Assembly (NCBI RefSeq): GCF_000306965.1
Contig: NZ_JH976434.1
Coordinates: forward strand, 44,401 to 108,400
Length of the DNA: 64,000 nt
Origin: Amphibacillus jilinensis Y1
GTDB lineage: Bacteria; Bacillota; Bacilli; Bacillales; Amphibacillaceae
Reading direction: 5' to 3'
The notes beneath the pieces were generated by a model. It had not been told where the DNA came from. It saw only the letters and a list, made by a program, of their open reading frames with translations, and made no database searches. Shown piece after piece: positions 35,588 to 45,160 of the stretch (positions are counted from its first letter, which is position 1; each line of letters begins with the position of its first letter). The position numbers were made by a program, and so were the translations under genes.

Positions 35588-37201
35588 TTACCACGACGCA
35601 ATATGGCCATCTGTTCGTGATTCTGTCCCACCTTTTAATACACCTGTCTTGGGGTCACGCCAAATAATCTGTCCCCTACCAAAACTAATCGATTCTAATG
35701 CCACTTCTATTTGGTGGCCTTTGCGGGCAAGTGCTTGAGCAATATCTATTGGGAAATGCGGTTCAACATAAACCTTTTTCCCTTCAATCCATTGCCAACG
35801 TGGAGCGTCTAGTGCAGCCTGTGGATTGAGGTTGAGATCTATCGTATTCATAATCAGCTGTAGATGCCCTTGAGGTTGCATATAGCCCCCCATCACACCA
35901 AAAGGACCGATCGCTTGATTGTCTTTCGTTAAAAATCCTGGAATGATGGTATGATAGCTCTTCTTACCCCCAGCCAGTGCATTTTGATGATGTGGATCTA
36001 ATGAAAAGTCAGCTCCTCGATTTTGCAGTGAAATCCCCGTATCTTCCACAACAATCCCCGAGCCAAAGCCCATGTAGTTGCTTTGGATAAATGAAACCAT
36101 ATTGCCCTCCTGATCAGCTGTAGCTAAATAAACCGTCCCGCCTTGAGGAGGTGTGCCTGGTTCAGGCATAGCAGCCTCTTCTCCAATAAGTTTCAGGCGT
36201 TCCAATGCATATGTATCACTTAATAACCCATCAACATGAGTGGTCATCTTATCCGGATCGGTAATGAATTTTTTTCCATCGATAAATGCAAGTTTCATCG
36301 CTTCAATCTGCTTATGGTAACGCTCAACAGAATAAGGATTATCAAACGTAAAACCTTTTAGGATATTCAAGCCAAGCAGGGCAATGATCCCTTGTCCATT
36401 GGGTGGGATCTCCCATACATTATAACCACGATAATTAACAGAGATTGGATCTACCCATTCCGGCTGATAACCTGCTAAATCAGCTTCGGTAATAAAACCA
36501 CCATACCGACTAGCCTCTCTAGTGATTTGTTTAGCTAACATTCCCCGATAAAAACTCTCTGCCTTTGTTTCCGCTATTTCCTTTAGGGTCTGCGCATGAT
36601 CCGGTGCACGCCATAATTGACCAATTTGTGGTGGTAATCCATTGGGAGCAAAGGTGTTAAACCAATTGGCATACTCTGGGCCAGTCAGTCTGTCTTTAAA
36701 ACGACGATACGCACGATTCCACATATCACCTAGGATAGGACTAATCGGATAGCCCTCTTCAGCATAGCGGATCGCTGGTGCTAATAAGTCAGCAAACGGC
36801 AAACGACCAAATTTTTCAGATAACGAAGCCCAAGCCCCCGGTGCACCTGGAACAGTGACTGGTGTCCATCCATATGTTGGCATCTCCTCATATCCTTTGG
36901 CTTTAACCGCTTCTATTGAAATCGATTGCGGTGACTTACCACTTGCATTAAGACCATGTAACTTATTGTTGATCCAGACCAGTGCAAAAGCATCGCTACC
37001 CAATCCATTTGAAGTAGGTTCAAGTACAGTTAATGCTGCAGCTGTTGCAATAGCAGCATCAACTGCATTTCCACCTTGCTTAAGGATATCTCGACCTATT
37101 TCAGCGGCTAAAGGTTGACTTGTTGCAACCATTCCTTTTTTTGCAAATGTCGTCATGCGTTTTGACGGGTTAGGATAATTTAAGTAATCTGTATTATTCA
37201 C
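35588..37201 (-). CDS. Gamma-glutamyltransferase family protein
   Basis: A 537-residue Ntn-hydrolase proenzyme. The large-subunit N-terminus holds GGNAVDAAIATAAALTVLEP; the autocleavage and nucleophile Thr is in PQGGTVYLATADQEGNM; the small subunit has SIQNRG-like SLQNRGADF and GGYMQPQGH. No signal peptide is visible, so it should act in the cytosol, unlike secreted GGT. Relatives act on glutathione, gamma-glutamyl peptides or cephalosporin analogues. It is followed by an oligopeptide-ABC remnant region and an amidase, suggesting a once larger peptide-utilisation cluster. Confidence 0.88.
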   Translation of the reverse strand: MNNTDYLNYPNPSKRMTTFAKKGMVATSQPLAAEIGRDILKQGGNAVDAAIATAAALTVLEPTSNGLGSDAFALVWINNKLHGLNASGKSPQSISIEAVKAKGYEEMPTYGWTPVTVPGAPGAWASLSEKFGRLPFADLLAPAIRYAEEGYPISPILGDMWNRAYRRFKDRLTGPEYANWFNTFAPNGLPPQIGQLWRAPDHAQTLKEIAETKAESFYRGMLAKQITREASRYGGFITEADLAGYQPEWVDPISVNYRGYNVWEIPPNGQGIIALLGLNILKGFTFDNPYSVERYHKQIEAMKLAFIDGKKFITDPDKMTTHVDGLLSDTYALERLKLIGEEAAMPEPGTPPQGGTVYLATADQEGNMVSFIQSNYMGFGSGIVVEDTGISLQNRGADFSLDPHHQNALAGGKKSYHTIIPGFLTKDNQAIGPFGVMGGYMQPQGHLQLIMNTIDLNLNPQAALDAPRWQWIEGKKVYVEPHFPIDIAQALARKGHQIEVALESISFGRGQIIWRDPKTGVLKGGTESRTDGHIASW

Positions 37202-37247
37202 GTTGCTTCACTCCCCAGTATTTTCACTACTATTTAATGAATCGATT

Positions 37248-38150
37248 TTAGATAAAATCGATATGATCTTGTTGTAACAACCATTTAGGTAGAACAAATC
37301 GTGCTGTTACTAGCGGATCAACGACTTGACATATTTCTGTCTGACCGATAGCACTAAACAACATCGTTAGTGTTGCAAAGTCAAGTGCCAACTTATCTTT
37401 GAGGAGACTAACCATATCTTGAACCGACTGTTGGACCGCTTCATCTAGCGTAAGTGCAGATGCAATGGTGCTAATAAATTGGTCATTTTCTAGCGCTGGA
37501 TTATTTATCGACTTTGCTTTAATAAGCTCTAAAGTTACCGTCACTTCACCAGCAATTTCAACGCCTGTTACCGATATTTCTCCATCACCCATCGCCGCAT
37601 GTAAATCTCCTAAAGCGAATAAGCCACCTTCGACTTGGACGGGTAAGTACAATGTTGCACCTTCAGCTATCATCGTGTTATCCATATTACCACCGTGCGA
37701 ATCTGGGGTGCCGCATGGAATCGGTTCACCTTTAGGTGCGACGCCAATGACACCAATCATTGGACGTAAGGGGAATTGAATGCGCTCATTAAAAATAACC
37801 TTATCGTCTTTAATTGGCATGATCTTAGTCATCGGCTGCTTTATTTGATCACCAAGTACACCTGAATTTGGAATAACCGCCATTACCCCTTGATCAACGA
37901 GCTTGATCCGATCAATCGTTACTTTAAGTATATCACCCGCACAAGCGTCTTCTACATAGATGGGACCCGTTGCTGGATTGACCTGATCCCAATTGAGTTT
38001 ATCAACACGATCAGTTGGGGATATCAATTGATTTTTAAAACAATCATATGTTTCTATCGTTACCGTCTCACCAGAATGTACCGTTAACACCGGTTGGTGA
38101 TGTTGATCAAACGTATATATCGGATTTTGTTTTGCTAAATATGTTGTCAC
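37248..38150 (-). CDS. Acetamidase/formamidase family protein
   Basis: A 300-residue protein of the FmdA/AmdA family: QVNPATGPIYVEDACAGDILKV, GVIGVAPKGEPIPCGTPDSHGGNMDN and LGDLHAAMGDGEISVTGVE carry the metal-binding Asp/His residues. It hydrolyses a short amide to release ammonia; the exact substrate is unknown. Starts at GTG 38150 after AGGAGG and lies 46 bp upstream of the GGT gene on the same strand, so it is one operon with it. Confidence 0.88.
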   Translation of the reverse strand: MTTYLAKQNPIYTFDQHHQPVLTVHSGETVTIETYDCFKNQLISPTDRVDKLNWDQVNPATGPIYVEDACAGDILKVTIDRIKLVDQGVMAVIPNSGVLGDQIKQPMTKIMPIKDDKVIFNERIQFPLRPMIGVIGVAPKGEPIPCGTPDSHGGNMDNTMIAEGATLYLPVQVEGGLFALGDLHAAMGDGEISVTGVEIAGEVTVTLELIKAKSINNPALENDQFISTIASALTLDEAVQQSVQDMVSLLKDKLALDFATLTMLFSAIGQTEICQVVDPLVTARFVLPKWLLQQDHIDFI

Positions 38151-38159
38151 TTAAGAGAA

Positions 38160-38349
38160 CCTCCTTTAATCTGCAAAATGGCAAGCCACTTAATAGTTTC
38201 TGCATATCGATTAAAATCTCCTTCCTTGGAACAAAGTTATGGAGTTTCACAATCTTATTCAACATCGTTCCCACCGTTATCGGTTGATTTAAAGAACCAA
38301 AAGGATCTTGGAAAATAATTTGAATATCTTTTCTTAAATCACGCAACTG
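38160..38349 (-). pseudogene. Remnant of an oligopeptide ABC transporter ATPase (OppF/DppF-like)
   Basis: A short frame reads LRKDIQIIFQDPFGSLN, the Q-loop region typical of OppF/DppF ATPases, then drifts into unrelated sequence. Walker A, signature and Walker B are all missing. It lies just upstream of the amidase-GGT pair, so a peptide or glutathione importer was probably deleted here. Confidence 0.7.
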
Positions 38350-38373
38350 TTTTGTGTTTAATAGAGTCGAAAA

Positions 38374-38406
38374 CAAAAAAAGAGAACATATTACCATGTC
38401 CTCTTT
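38374..38406 (-). terminator. Terminator of the DUF3169 gene
   Basis: On the minus strand AAGAGGACAT / ATGTTCTCTT arms followed by TTTTT; 22 bp after the stop at 38428. Confidence 0.7.
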
Positions 38407-38427
38407 AAGTAGTGGTTATATTTATTT

Positions 38428-39159
38428 TTAACTGTCGAATTTCTTTGCATAACAGAAATAAACAATCGATTGAACTAACCAAATTAGCCCAATCACGAGT
38501 ATCGGCGCGTTACCCGTATTAAAAATGGTTTTGGTGAAAAAAGCAAACCCAAATATTACTATTAAAGCAAATTCCATAAATTTAAACGTGTGGTAACCTG
38601 TCTTATAAATGATTAATTTTTCCGCTTCATCTAAACTTTCCAATAATTCTTTGGCATATTTAAAGGATGTTGGATCACCTTTTTTCATTGGGTCTTTCTT
38701 TTGAACCATTCTTACCGCCTTAACTTCATTTAAGGAACTAGCTACGCAGAAAATTACAAAAATAAGAATAGAACCAATTATCCATTGATTACGACCATCA
38801 ATCGATAAACCAAACAATGTGAAGCTAAATACATAAAACAATCGATTAAATAGCAACGAGCGATAAATCATTTGTTCGACGCGTTTATCGAAGGTATCAT
38901 CTTCTAAATCAAGATCAGTGTTTATTCTATTCATCCATTTTTTCGCACGCACGCTCAAAAATAAAGCTGGAAAATAAAAGATAATGACTAAACCTACTTG
39001 CAACCAAAAGATTTGTTCAACCAAAACATCTGTATATGGAACAACGATATACCATAAGCTCGCTAAAGCTTCGAACACAAAAACAAGTAGGAAGCCTGCT
39101 ACCCCACCTAACACTAACCAAAGTAATAATTTCCCGAAATCACGCATCCCCTTCATCAT
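38428..39159 (-). CDS. DUF3169-family membrane protein
   Basis: 243 residues with six predicted membrane helices in three pairs (residues 10-32, 43-63, 105-122, 126-142, 190-208, 213-235) and charged loops between. It matches the DUF3169 pattern, whose members are usually encoded right after a small XRE regulator, as here (20-bp overlap). The function is unknown; a bacteriocin- or stress-linked membrane role has been guessed for the family. Confidence 0.75.
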   Translation of the reverse strand: MMKGMRDFGKLLLWLVLGGVAGFLLVFVFEALASLWYIVVPYTDVLVEQIFWLQVGLVIIFYFPALFLSVRAKKWMNRINTDLDLEDDTFDKRVEQMIYRSLLFNRLFYVFSFTLFGLSIDGRNQWIIGSILIFVIFCVASSLNEVKAVRMVQKKDPMKKGDPTSFKYAKELLESLDEAEKLIIYKTGYHTFKFMEFALIVIFGFAFFTKTIFNTGNAPILVIGLIWLVQSIVYFCYAKKFDS

Positions 39160-39361
39160 TGTCCTCCTTATAATAAAATATCTCTTCTACTGAAACATCA
39201 CATGCTTTAGCAATTTTCAATGCCAGTGTGACAGATGGTGAGTAATCACCTCGTTCAATCAAGCTAATCGTTTGCCGTGAAACCCCTATTCGCTTACCCA
39301 TTTCAGCTTGATTCAAACCCAGTTTGGCCCGATGTACTTTTAATGTATTTTTCAGCGGCAT
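39140..39361 (-). CDS. XRE-family helix-turn-helix regulator
   Basis: A 73-residue Cro/CI-like protein: LNQAEMGKRIGVSRQTISLIERGDYSPSV is the helix-turn-helix and ACDVSVEEIF the C-terminal helix. Typical of the small YozG-like regulators paired with a membrane protein. Its end overlaps the DUF3169 start by 20 bp, so the two are co-translated. Probably autoregulatory. Confidence 0.9.
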   Translation of the reverse strand: MPLKNTLKVHRAKLGLNQAEMGKRIGVSRQTISLIERGDYSPSVTLALKIAKACDVSVEEIFYYKEDNDEGDA

Positions 39362-39547
39362 CCTAATCCTCCTATACCGACAATCATATTGGTCATAATG
39401 ACAACTTTATTTGTCATATATTAGTATAAAAAATGACAAGTATACTTGTCAAATGAAGATTCATGTATTATGTTACGATTATAATAATGGTGGAAGGCTC
39501 CCATTCACTTATACTAGCTATGTTAACCTAATTAAGTGAACGCAACC

Positions 39548-39742
39548 TTATTTTTCAGTTGTCTTTAGCCTCTTGATAAAGCGAATCACTTCACGTAAAA
39601 CGATTAAGAAAAAAAGACCAAATAACACTTGATTAATTGTTTCCGTTAAATCACCAATTAGTAAAAAAGCGATTAAACCGAGTAAATAAAAACCTATCAT
39701 CGTTCCATGAAAGATCCGCCAATCCATTTTATTATCCTTCAT
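39548..39742 (-). CDS. Small membrane protein of a two-gene pair
   Basis: 64 residues with two predicted helices (about 8-30 and 34-54) and basic ends. Start chosen at ATG 39742, nine bases after GGAGG; the frame is open to 39805. Its start overlaps the end of the neighbouring small membrane gene by 11 bp. Family not recognised. Confidence 0.55.
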   Translation of the reverse strand: MKDNKMDWRIFHGTMIGFYLLGLIAFLLIGDLTETINQVLFGLFFLIVLREVIRFIKRLKTTEK

Positions 39743-39995
39743 TCCCTGTATCCTCCGCTCGTTGCTTTTTACAATGCTTCCGCTTGTAGAACCAAAAATA
39801 TCCATAATTAATTAACGCGACCACAAGGTAAAGGTAAAACAATTGCGTAATCGTTTCTCGCCCTTCTCTATGTAAACCTAGACGTGGTTCAAGTAAAACA
39901 TATAACGCCGTTCCAGTTAACAAAATAGCAACAACGAGATAAATATAATAAGCATTAGCCTTAAAGAGATGCCACCCTTTTTTCAATAACAACAT
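39732..39995 (-). CDS. Small membrane protein
   Basis: 87 residues with two predicted membrane helices (about 13-35 and 48-68) separated by a charged loop (EPRLGLHREGRETI), then a basic tail (YKRKHCKKQR). It overlaps the next gene and forms a small operon with it. Function unknown. Confidence 0.55.
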   Translation of the reverse strand: MLLLKKGWHLFKANAYYIYLVVAILLTGTALYVLLEPRLGLHREGRETITQLFYLYLVVALINYGYFWFYKRKHCKKQRAEDTGNEG

Positions 39996-40021
39996 AATAA
40001 CGCCATCCTCAATATCAATTG

Positions 40022-40233
40022 GTAACGAACCTTCAATCAGTGGACAGGGAGCTACAAGTCGTGGCTCATGTAGACATTACCACACAATATGGCGGTTTTA
40101 GTCTACGTTCTTATCATCCACCGATTAATAGCTGAATGGATCAGGACATTAGCATCCATTAGCTCCACCACAATAGATTTGCTCTACGCTCTATTTTAAG
40201 GTGAGTGTTTCACAGACGGTCACCTGTGATAAA
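40022..40233 (+). repeat. Intergenic repeat, long form (copy 10)
   Basis: GTAACGAACCTTCAATCAG ... CACCTGTGATAAA. It carries the extra block with ACCACACAATATGGCGGTTT also seen in copies 1 and 3. Followed 100 bp later by copy 11 in the same orientation. Confidence 0.75.
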
Positions 40234-40303
40234 CTTACAGTGTTAAATTACATTCATTTTATCATATTAGCGATTTGATTCAACTCAAATGCCACTATAA
40301 CAA

Positions 40304-40328
40304 ATAAAAAAAGCCCTATTTTGGGCTC
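40304..40328 (-). terminator. Terminator of the toxin-island operon
   Basis: AGCCC / GGGCT arms with six or more T's after them on the minus strand. It lies after repeat copy 11 downstream of the minus-strand T7SS operon. Confidence 0.65.
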
Positions 40329-40334
40329 TTAACT

Positions 40335-40459
40335 ATAAAACGAACTTTCAATCACAGTGGGGGATTGAGTGAATCAGAGCATGAGTGCCCCCTTCAATAG
40401 ATTTACCTCTGTTCTCTATTTTGAGCTAAGTATTTTACGGACGGTTATCTGTAATAAAA
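40335..40459 (+). repeat. Intergenic repeat (copy 11)
   Basis: ATAAAACGAACTTTCAATCA ... ACGGACGGTTATCTGTAATA. It ends four bases before the stop of the island's last gene. It marks the left border of the toxin island; a copy in the opposite orientation marks the right border. Confidence 0.8.
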
Positions 40460-40462
40460 TAA

Positions 40463-40810
40463 TTATGATGGCGGTAAAGGCGTTTGATAATGTAATATAA
40501 CCGGTTGCTCACGTAATGTCTCAACAATATCTCGATAACTGAGAACATCTTGACGCTGTATCACTTGAACTTCTGTAAACACTTGACTTGTTACCGATAT
40601 TTTTTGCTTCGTTTCTTTTATAATTGTTTCTGCAACTTCTCCACTTTGTTTGTCCACCTCATCAGTAATTAAACCTTCCAATTCAGTAAACTGATCATGT
40701 ATTTCTTCTATCGACCGTTCTAAACATTGCATTTTTTCAAGCATCGTATCATCTTGTAAAAAACGATACTGAGCTTCGATTATATCTGTATTATAAGTGA
40801 GTTGGTCCAT
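40463..40810 (-). CDS. Small helical protein following the effector
   Basis: 115 residues, all helical and acidic until a proline-rich tail (YQTPLPPS). Start set at ATG 40810, one base after the effector stop, with GGGAGGT inside the effector's last codons; the longer open frame to 40864 has no site. It is translated with the effector and is probably its chaperone or secretion partner, as with DUF5082-type proteins. The family is not recognised with certainty. Confidence 0.55.
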   Translation of the reverse strand: MDQLTYNTDIIEAQYRFLQDDTMLEKMQCLERSIEEIHDQFTELEGLITDEVDKQSGEVAETIIKETKQKISVTSQVFTEVQVIQRQDVLSYRDIVETLREQPVILHYQTPLPPS

Positions 40811-40811
40811 A

Positions 40812-42715
40812 CTAACCTCCCATTTGAAAATCAAATAATTGAGAAACGTTATACTCTTCTTCAAATAGTTCTTCTACTTTTTCACGAACATGCGTTAAAT
40901 AATTTCGATATACCGTGGTTTGTGCCTTCATTTCCTTTGTAATCAGCTCATGATCTGGTAGAGCGGTTGTCGGCATCTCTTCTTGTACGTCGATTTTTAC
41001 TAACTTGCCCAAACCATAAGCATACTTACGGTTAGCAAAATATAAGCTAAAGGCATGTTGGAAGAGGGAAGGGTTCTCTTCCATATAGTCAATTTGCCGC
41101 TGAAGTGCTTGACTTTTTAAATCAAAATCTTCATTAATCTCACCTTCGTATTGGTTACCATACTTTTGAATCGATTCTTCCATTTCCTCCAGTTTGGCTA
41201 GCCCCTTTTGATAAAGGCGAACGACTGATGTAATGTTCCACTTAATCTCTTGATCTGATGAAGGAGCCCCACGATAATGTAGGTCACCACCCCTATAGCT
41301 CACACCAGTTTCTTCAGCTAATTGGTTTAGAATCGGCTCAATCTTGTGACCAGACTCAATCAGGTCGAGCGCTTCTGCTAATTCTTCACCCAATACGCCG
41401 AACGAATCCCAGCTTTCCATAGCGTTGTCATAGATATCCAACATAAGAGCAATGGCTACACCCCCTAGACTTGGATCTAAGTTTAGCAATTGATAATAAC
41501 TAGTTTCTATCTGCTCTACATTTATTTTAATTGATTCAATTTCAGCCCGTAACTTTTCACTTGTTTTTTGATCAATATAGCCATTCTCTAACAACCCATC
41601 AATGATTGTATCGGCATTGGTAATAATCAGATTGGCGATCGCCAGAAATGCAGGTAATTTCCGCATAACGACAGTGATCATAGTAATAAAATCATCCCAG
41701 TTCGTCAAAGCGACAGCGCCATTTTCTATCCATCCTTCAGCCTCTCTAAATTGATTTACCAACTCAATGTCAATCCCTGTTACGGCTTTGAGAAAACCCT
41801 CAGGTCCATTAAGTTGATAATCGTCTCGATATTGGCGAAGGAACTGTTGGATTACCCGAACAACATCTTCATCAAGTTGATCGATAATCGCTTGTATACC
41901 ATTTACTTCTGGGTGGGTATCAATCAACATCGCTTCATCAAATCCAAATAAAACAAAGTTGCCAATTCCTGAAATCCCATAAAGCGGATCATCTTCAGAA
42001 ATCCGATGAATGATATTGTCGGTAACGCCTTTGTTGTCGTAATACTTAATGATCGCCCGGCGGAGCTCATCGGTGGGGATGGAAGAAAAATCCGCACCGA
42101 ATTTATTTCTTAAGTAAATACGTAAACTGCGATCAGCCTCTATAATTTGTTTTACACCAACTTGTGCCCCATTAACACCATAAATCCCATCAAATATACC
42201 TTCTGTCAGGTGTACCACCAAAATATTATTGAAAGCTTTTGAATGACCTAAGGCAAACGTTAATAAGTCATCACTATCATCTACTTTAGCTTGAACTCTG
42301 CTAACAAATTCTTCTGTTGCTCCAATTTGACTTTGTTCAATGCCAAGAAAAATATTGAAAAAGTTATCTAACCAATCTTCGGTTCCGACACTGCCTTGCG
42401 AAATAATATGGACTTGGTTAATCTTATTGTCAGAATCAGACAGATAAATCGCCGTGCCATCGTAACCAGATTGGCGAATATCTTCTGGTAAGTCATCATT
42501 GTATTTGATTAATTCACTTGATGGATAAATGTCAATATGATCCGGCAAATATTGACGTGTTTCTTCAAGATATATCCGGCGTACATCTGCTTCAAAATCT
42601 GCTTAGCTTGATCCAGTTTAGCTTTATCAGTCGTATCAAACGCGTTACGATAAGTATATTCTAATTCAATAATTCTTAATTTAACGGTTTCATTCTCTAA
42701 CAGATCTTCACTCAT
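40812..42715 (-). pseudogene. DUF6792-like T7SS effector with a one-base deletion
   Basis: A near full-length effector of about 634 codons if one base is restored. The N-terminus MSEDLLENETVKLRIIELEY starts at ATG 42715 inside the lipoprotein gene end. The remaining 578 codons are in the next frame. A paralogous fragment at 44587-44707 has one extra G and reads straight through (AKADFKVDVRRIYLE), placing the deletion near 42602. A lipase-like elbow, FALGHSKAFNN, lies about 97 residues into the second frame (about 150 in the repaired protein), as in DUF6792 alpha/beta-hydrolases of T7SS loci. Long helices make up the second half. Restoring the frame would give a secreted hydrolase-type toxin; function is inferred. 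Confidence 0.7.
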
Positions 42716-43424
42716 CGCTATCTGCTTCCTCTTGGTAAATAAACGTAATTGAATCAATCATTTTACTTATTTGTTCTTCTTTATCAGCTATATTTTGAGA
42801 ACAACCTTCAGCATTCTCTCTATAACAGAATAGTGAGAAACTATAATCAATTGCTAGATATTGATCCGTTCTAGGCTCAATGTAGCCCACATGAATATAT
42901 GCTTCTGATACATAACCTTCTTCTTGAAATGTGAGTGGTTGACTTCCAAAATAGACAACTTTATCTTCCATTTTTTCTTGTTCGAACGCTCCTTCATATC
43001 CCGTTCTCGCTCTCACATCATCTAACATAAAATCTGGGTAAGTTAAATTGGGATTAGCCAAATAGGATTGATTGCGATGATATCTTATCTGACCTCTTAT
43101 CTTAGCACTAATTTCCTCATCAAAATCCTCAAACGTAACAGTTTCCACATTTCCTTGATTGCTAATCGATGAAATATCTTGAAGATATCGACCACCTGCT
43201 GGAAACAACATCTGATAACCTTCTAATCTAGACTCCATTAAATAAAAACCCGGCTCAACTTCTTCAGTCGATACGAGAAATTCACGGGTCGCTTCGTCTT
43301 GAAATGCAGGAACATCTGGTAAATCTTCTGGATCAATATCTTTGGGGCGGACATCTTGCTTCATTTGGCAACCTCCTAACAGCAAAAAAAATAAACCGAT
43401 AAAAGCAAGCATTTTCTTCATCAT
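42708..43424 (-). CDS. Lipoprotein 1 of the toxin island, candidate immunity protein
   Basis: 238 residues with a lipoprotein signal peptide (FFLLLGGC) and a beta-rich domain. The first 70 mature residues (KDIDPEDLPDVPAFQDEATR) are nearly identical in two other genes nearby, whereas the C-terminal parts diverge. Start at ATG 43424 after CGGAGGG. Its end overlaps the effector start as ATGAGTGA. An outer-membrane-face lipoprotein encoded directly before a T7SS effector suggests immunity, as with other T7SS lipase toxins. Not a family I can name. Confidence 0.7.
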   Translation of the reverse strand: MMKKMLAFIGLFFLLLGGCQMKQDVRPKDIDPEDLPDVPAFQDEATREFLVSTEEVEPGFYLMESRLEGYQMLFPAGGRYLQDISSISNQGNVETVTFEDFDEEISAKIRGQIRYHRNQSYLANPNLTYPDFMLDDVRARTGYEGAFEQEKMEDKVVYFGSQPLTFQEEGYVSEAYIHVGYIEPRTDQYLAIDYSFSLFCYRENAEGCSQNIADKEEQISKMIDSITFIYQEEADSDE

Positions 43425-43599
43425 GACCCTCCGTATATCATACAAAATATAGCTTTCACTTCACATTGATTCTTATATTCTATAATAACGAACACATCAG
43501 ATAAATAGGGGTAAAGACTAAATTTGGAAGTCGAAAACTAAAAACCAGGTCTTTTTTAATAGGTCAATAACTCTATAAATCAAATAAGCAATACTTTAA
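43425..43599. other. Short gap between lipoprotein genes
   Basis: Promoter-length AT-rich sequence with no gene; the region resembles that upstream of the second lipoprotein gene (both have a GGGTAAAGACTAAATTTGGA-like block), showing the duplicated unit includes its upstream DNA. Confidence 0.5.
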
Positions 43600-43747
43600 A
43601 CCGTGATCTAACCAATCTTCGACCCCAACACTGCCCTGTGAAATAATATGGACTTGGTTGATCTGATTGTCAGGATCAGATAAGTAAATCGCCTAATTCA
43701 ATGATTCTTAATTTAACAATTTCATTCTCTAACAGATCTTCACTCAT
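43600..43747 (-). pseudogene. Effector remnant 1
   Basis: Starts MSEDLLENEIVKLRIIEL at ATG 43747 overlapping the end of lipoprotein 2, and after about 18 codons jumps (about 200 bp missing) to a stretch matching the effector at 42366-42456. The frame is lost at once. It is an internally deleted copy of the effector gene. Confidence 0.85.
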
Positions 43748-44441
43748 CGCGATCTGCTTCCTCTTGATAAATAAAGGTTATTGAATCGATTATTTTCTGT
43801 ATCTGCTCCTTTTTCTCATCTACCTTTTTCAAACATATATCTTTATCATCATTAAAACAGAATATGAAAAAATAATATTCAACTGTTAAAAAGTCTTTAC
43901 CTTTTGACTCTATGTAACCATAAAAGTTATTAACCTCTTGTTCGTTACTATCTGCTTCTACTGTTTTCATTTCTTCACCAAAATATATTTTCTTATCTGA
44001 TGTTTCTTTTAAATTAAATTCACCTTGGAAATCTGTCCTTCTTCTTATTCTATCCAACTCAAAATCCGGATTGGGTAAATAAGATTGGTGTAAGCGATAT
44101 CTGATTTTCCCCCCGACTTGCAATTCTCTATCATCACTAAATTCTTCGTAAGTAAACATTTCAAATTTCCCTTGATTTTCTATTGTCGATAGACTTTTTG
44201 AGTAAATTCCTTCTTCCGGAAACAACATCTGAAAACCTTGTAATTTAGATTCTATTAAATACAAGCCTGGCTCAACTTCTTCAGTCGATACGAGAAATTC
44301 ACGGGTCGCTTCATCTTGAAATGCAGGAACGTCTGGTAAATCTTCTGGGTCGATATCTTTTGGGCGGACATCTTGGTTCATTTGGCATCCCGCTAACAGC
44401 AAAAGAAATAAACCGATAAAAGCACGCATTTTCTTCATCAT
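43740..44441 (-). CDS. Lipoprotein 2 of the toxin island
   Basis: A 233-residue paralogue of lipoprotein 1. Lipobox LLLLAGC, conserved KDIDPEDLPDVPAFQDEATR block, then a diverged C-terminal domain. Its end overlaps effector remnant 1 by the same ATGAGTGA. With no intact effector following, it would act as an orphan immunity protein against relatives' toxins. The frame is intact. Confidence 0.7.
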   Translation of the reverse strand: MMKKMRAFIGLFLLLLAGCQMNQDVRPKDIDPEDLPDVPAFQDEATREFLVSTEEVEPGLYLIESKLQGFQMLFPEEGIYSKSLSTIENQGKFEMFTYEEFSDDRELQVGGKIRYRLHQSYLPNPDFELDRIRRRTDFQGEFNLKETSDKKIYFGEEMKTVEADSNEQEVNNFYGYIESKGKDFLTVEYYFFIFCFNDDKDICLKKVDEKKEQIQKIIDSITFIYQEEADRDE

Positions 44442-44866
44442 GACCCTCCGTATATCTATACAAAATATAGCTTTCTTTCACTTAACATGGATTCTTATAT
44501 TCTATACTATCGAACATATCAGATAACATAGGGATAAAGACTAAATTTGGAAATAAAAAACTAAAAACCAGGGTTTTTTAACAGATGACTTCAAGATATA
44601 TTCGGCGTACATCTACTTTAAAATCTGCCTTGGCTTGATCAAGTTTAGCTTTATCAGTCGTATCAAACGCATGACGATAAGTATATTCTAGTTCAATGAT
44701 TCTTAATTACACACATTATAAAAAAAACAAATCCATATTAAATCAAGGTTTTGCTTTTTATTTTTAGGTAGAACCTTTGAAATTCACAAATTACGACTTC
44801 TAAACTACGCTATATCAACAACTTGTTATAACATTTGATTATGTTAATCAAGCAATTAAATAACGA
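44442..44866. other. Gap with effector remnant 2
   Basis: 425 bp without a gene. It contains the duplicated upstream block of the lipoprotein unit, effector remnant 2 at 44587-44707, and AT-rich sequence. Confidence 0.55.
44587..44707 (-). pseudogene. Effector remnant 2
   Basis: A 120-base piece reads LDQAKADFKVDVRRIYLE, matching the N-terminal part of the effector at 42560-42682 with one extra base. That base shows the main copy has lost one. No start or stop of its own. Confidence 0.8.
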
Positions 44867-45157
44867 TTACTCTGTTTTACCACGCTTTATTTTACTTTGA
44901 TTATCTTTAACCCATTTTTTGTATAATTCTACAAATCTTTTCTCATCATCGTCTTTGAACCCCTCAAAAACGACTTGATCTATATCTTCATGGTTGAAAT
45001 AATATACTTCATCAACATCTAGTCCAGAAGGATACATTGAACCCGTATAATCAAAAAACACTTTTTCTCCATTTTGTTCAGCTAATGGACCTCTGTTTAA
45101 CACCATAATTTTTTGATTTCCTTCTGATAAATAAACGATACTCCCAATTGGTAACAT
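44867..45157 (-). CDS. DUF4176-family protein
   Basis: A 96-residue protein with the DUF4176 start MLPIGSIVYLSEGNQKIMVL, then FFDYTGSMYPSGL. DUF4176 genes are common in LXG/T7SS toxin loci of Bacilli, but their function is unknown. Ribosome binding site AAGGAG lies in the end of the previous gene, three bases after whose stop it starts. It supports the view that this island is T7SS cargo. Confidence 0.8.
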   Translation of the reverse strand: MLPIGSIVYLSEGNQKIMVLNRGPLAEQNGEKVFFDYTGSMYPSGLDVDEVYYFNHEDIDQVVFEGFKDDDEKRFVELYKKWVKDNQSKIKRGKTE

Positions 45158-45160
45158 ATC

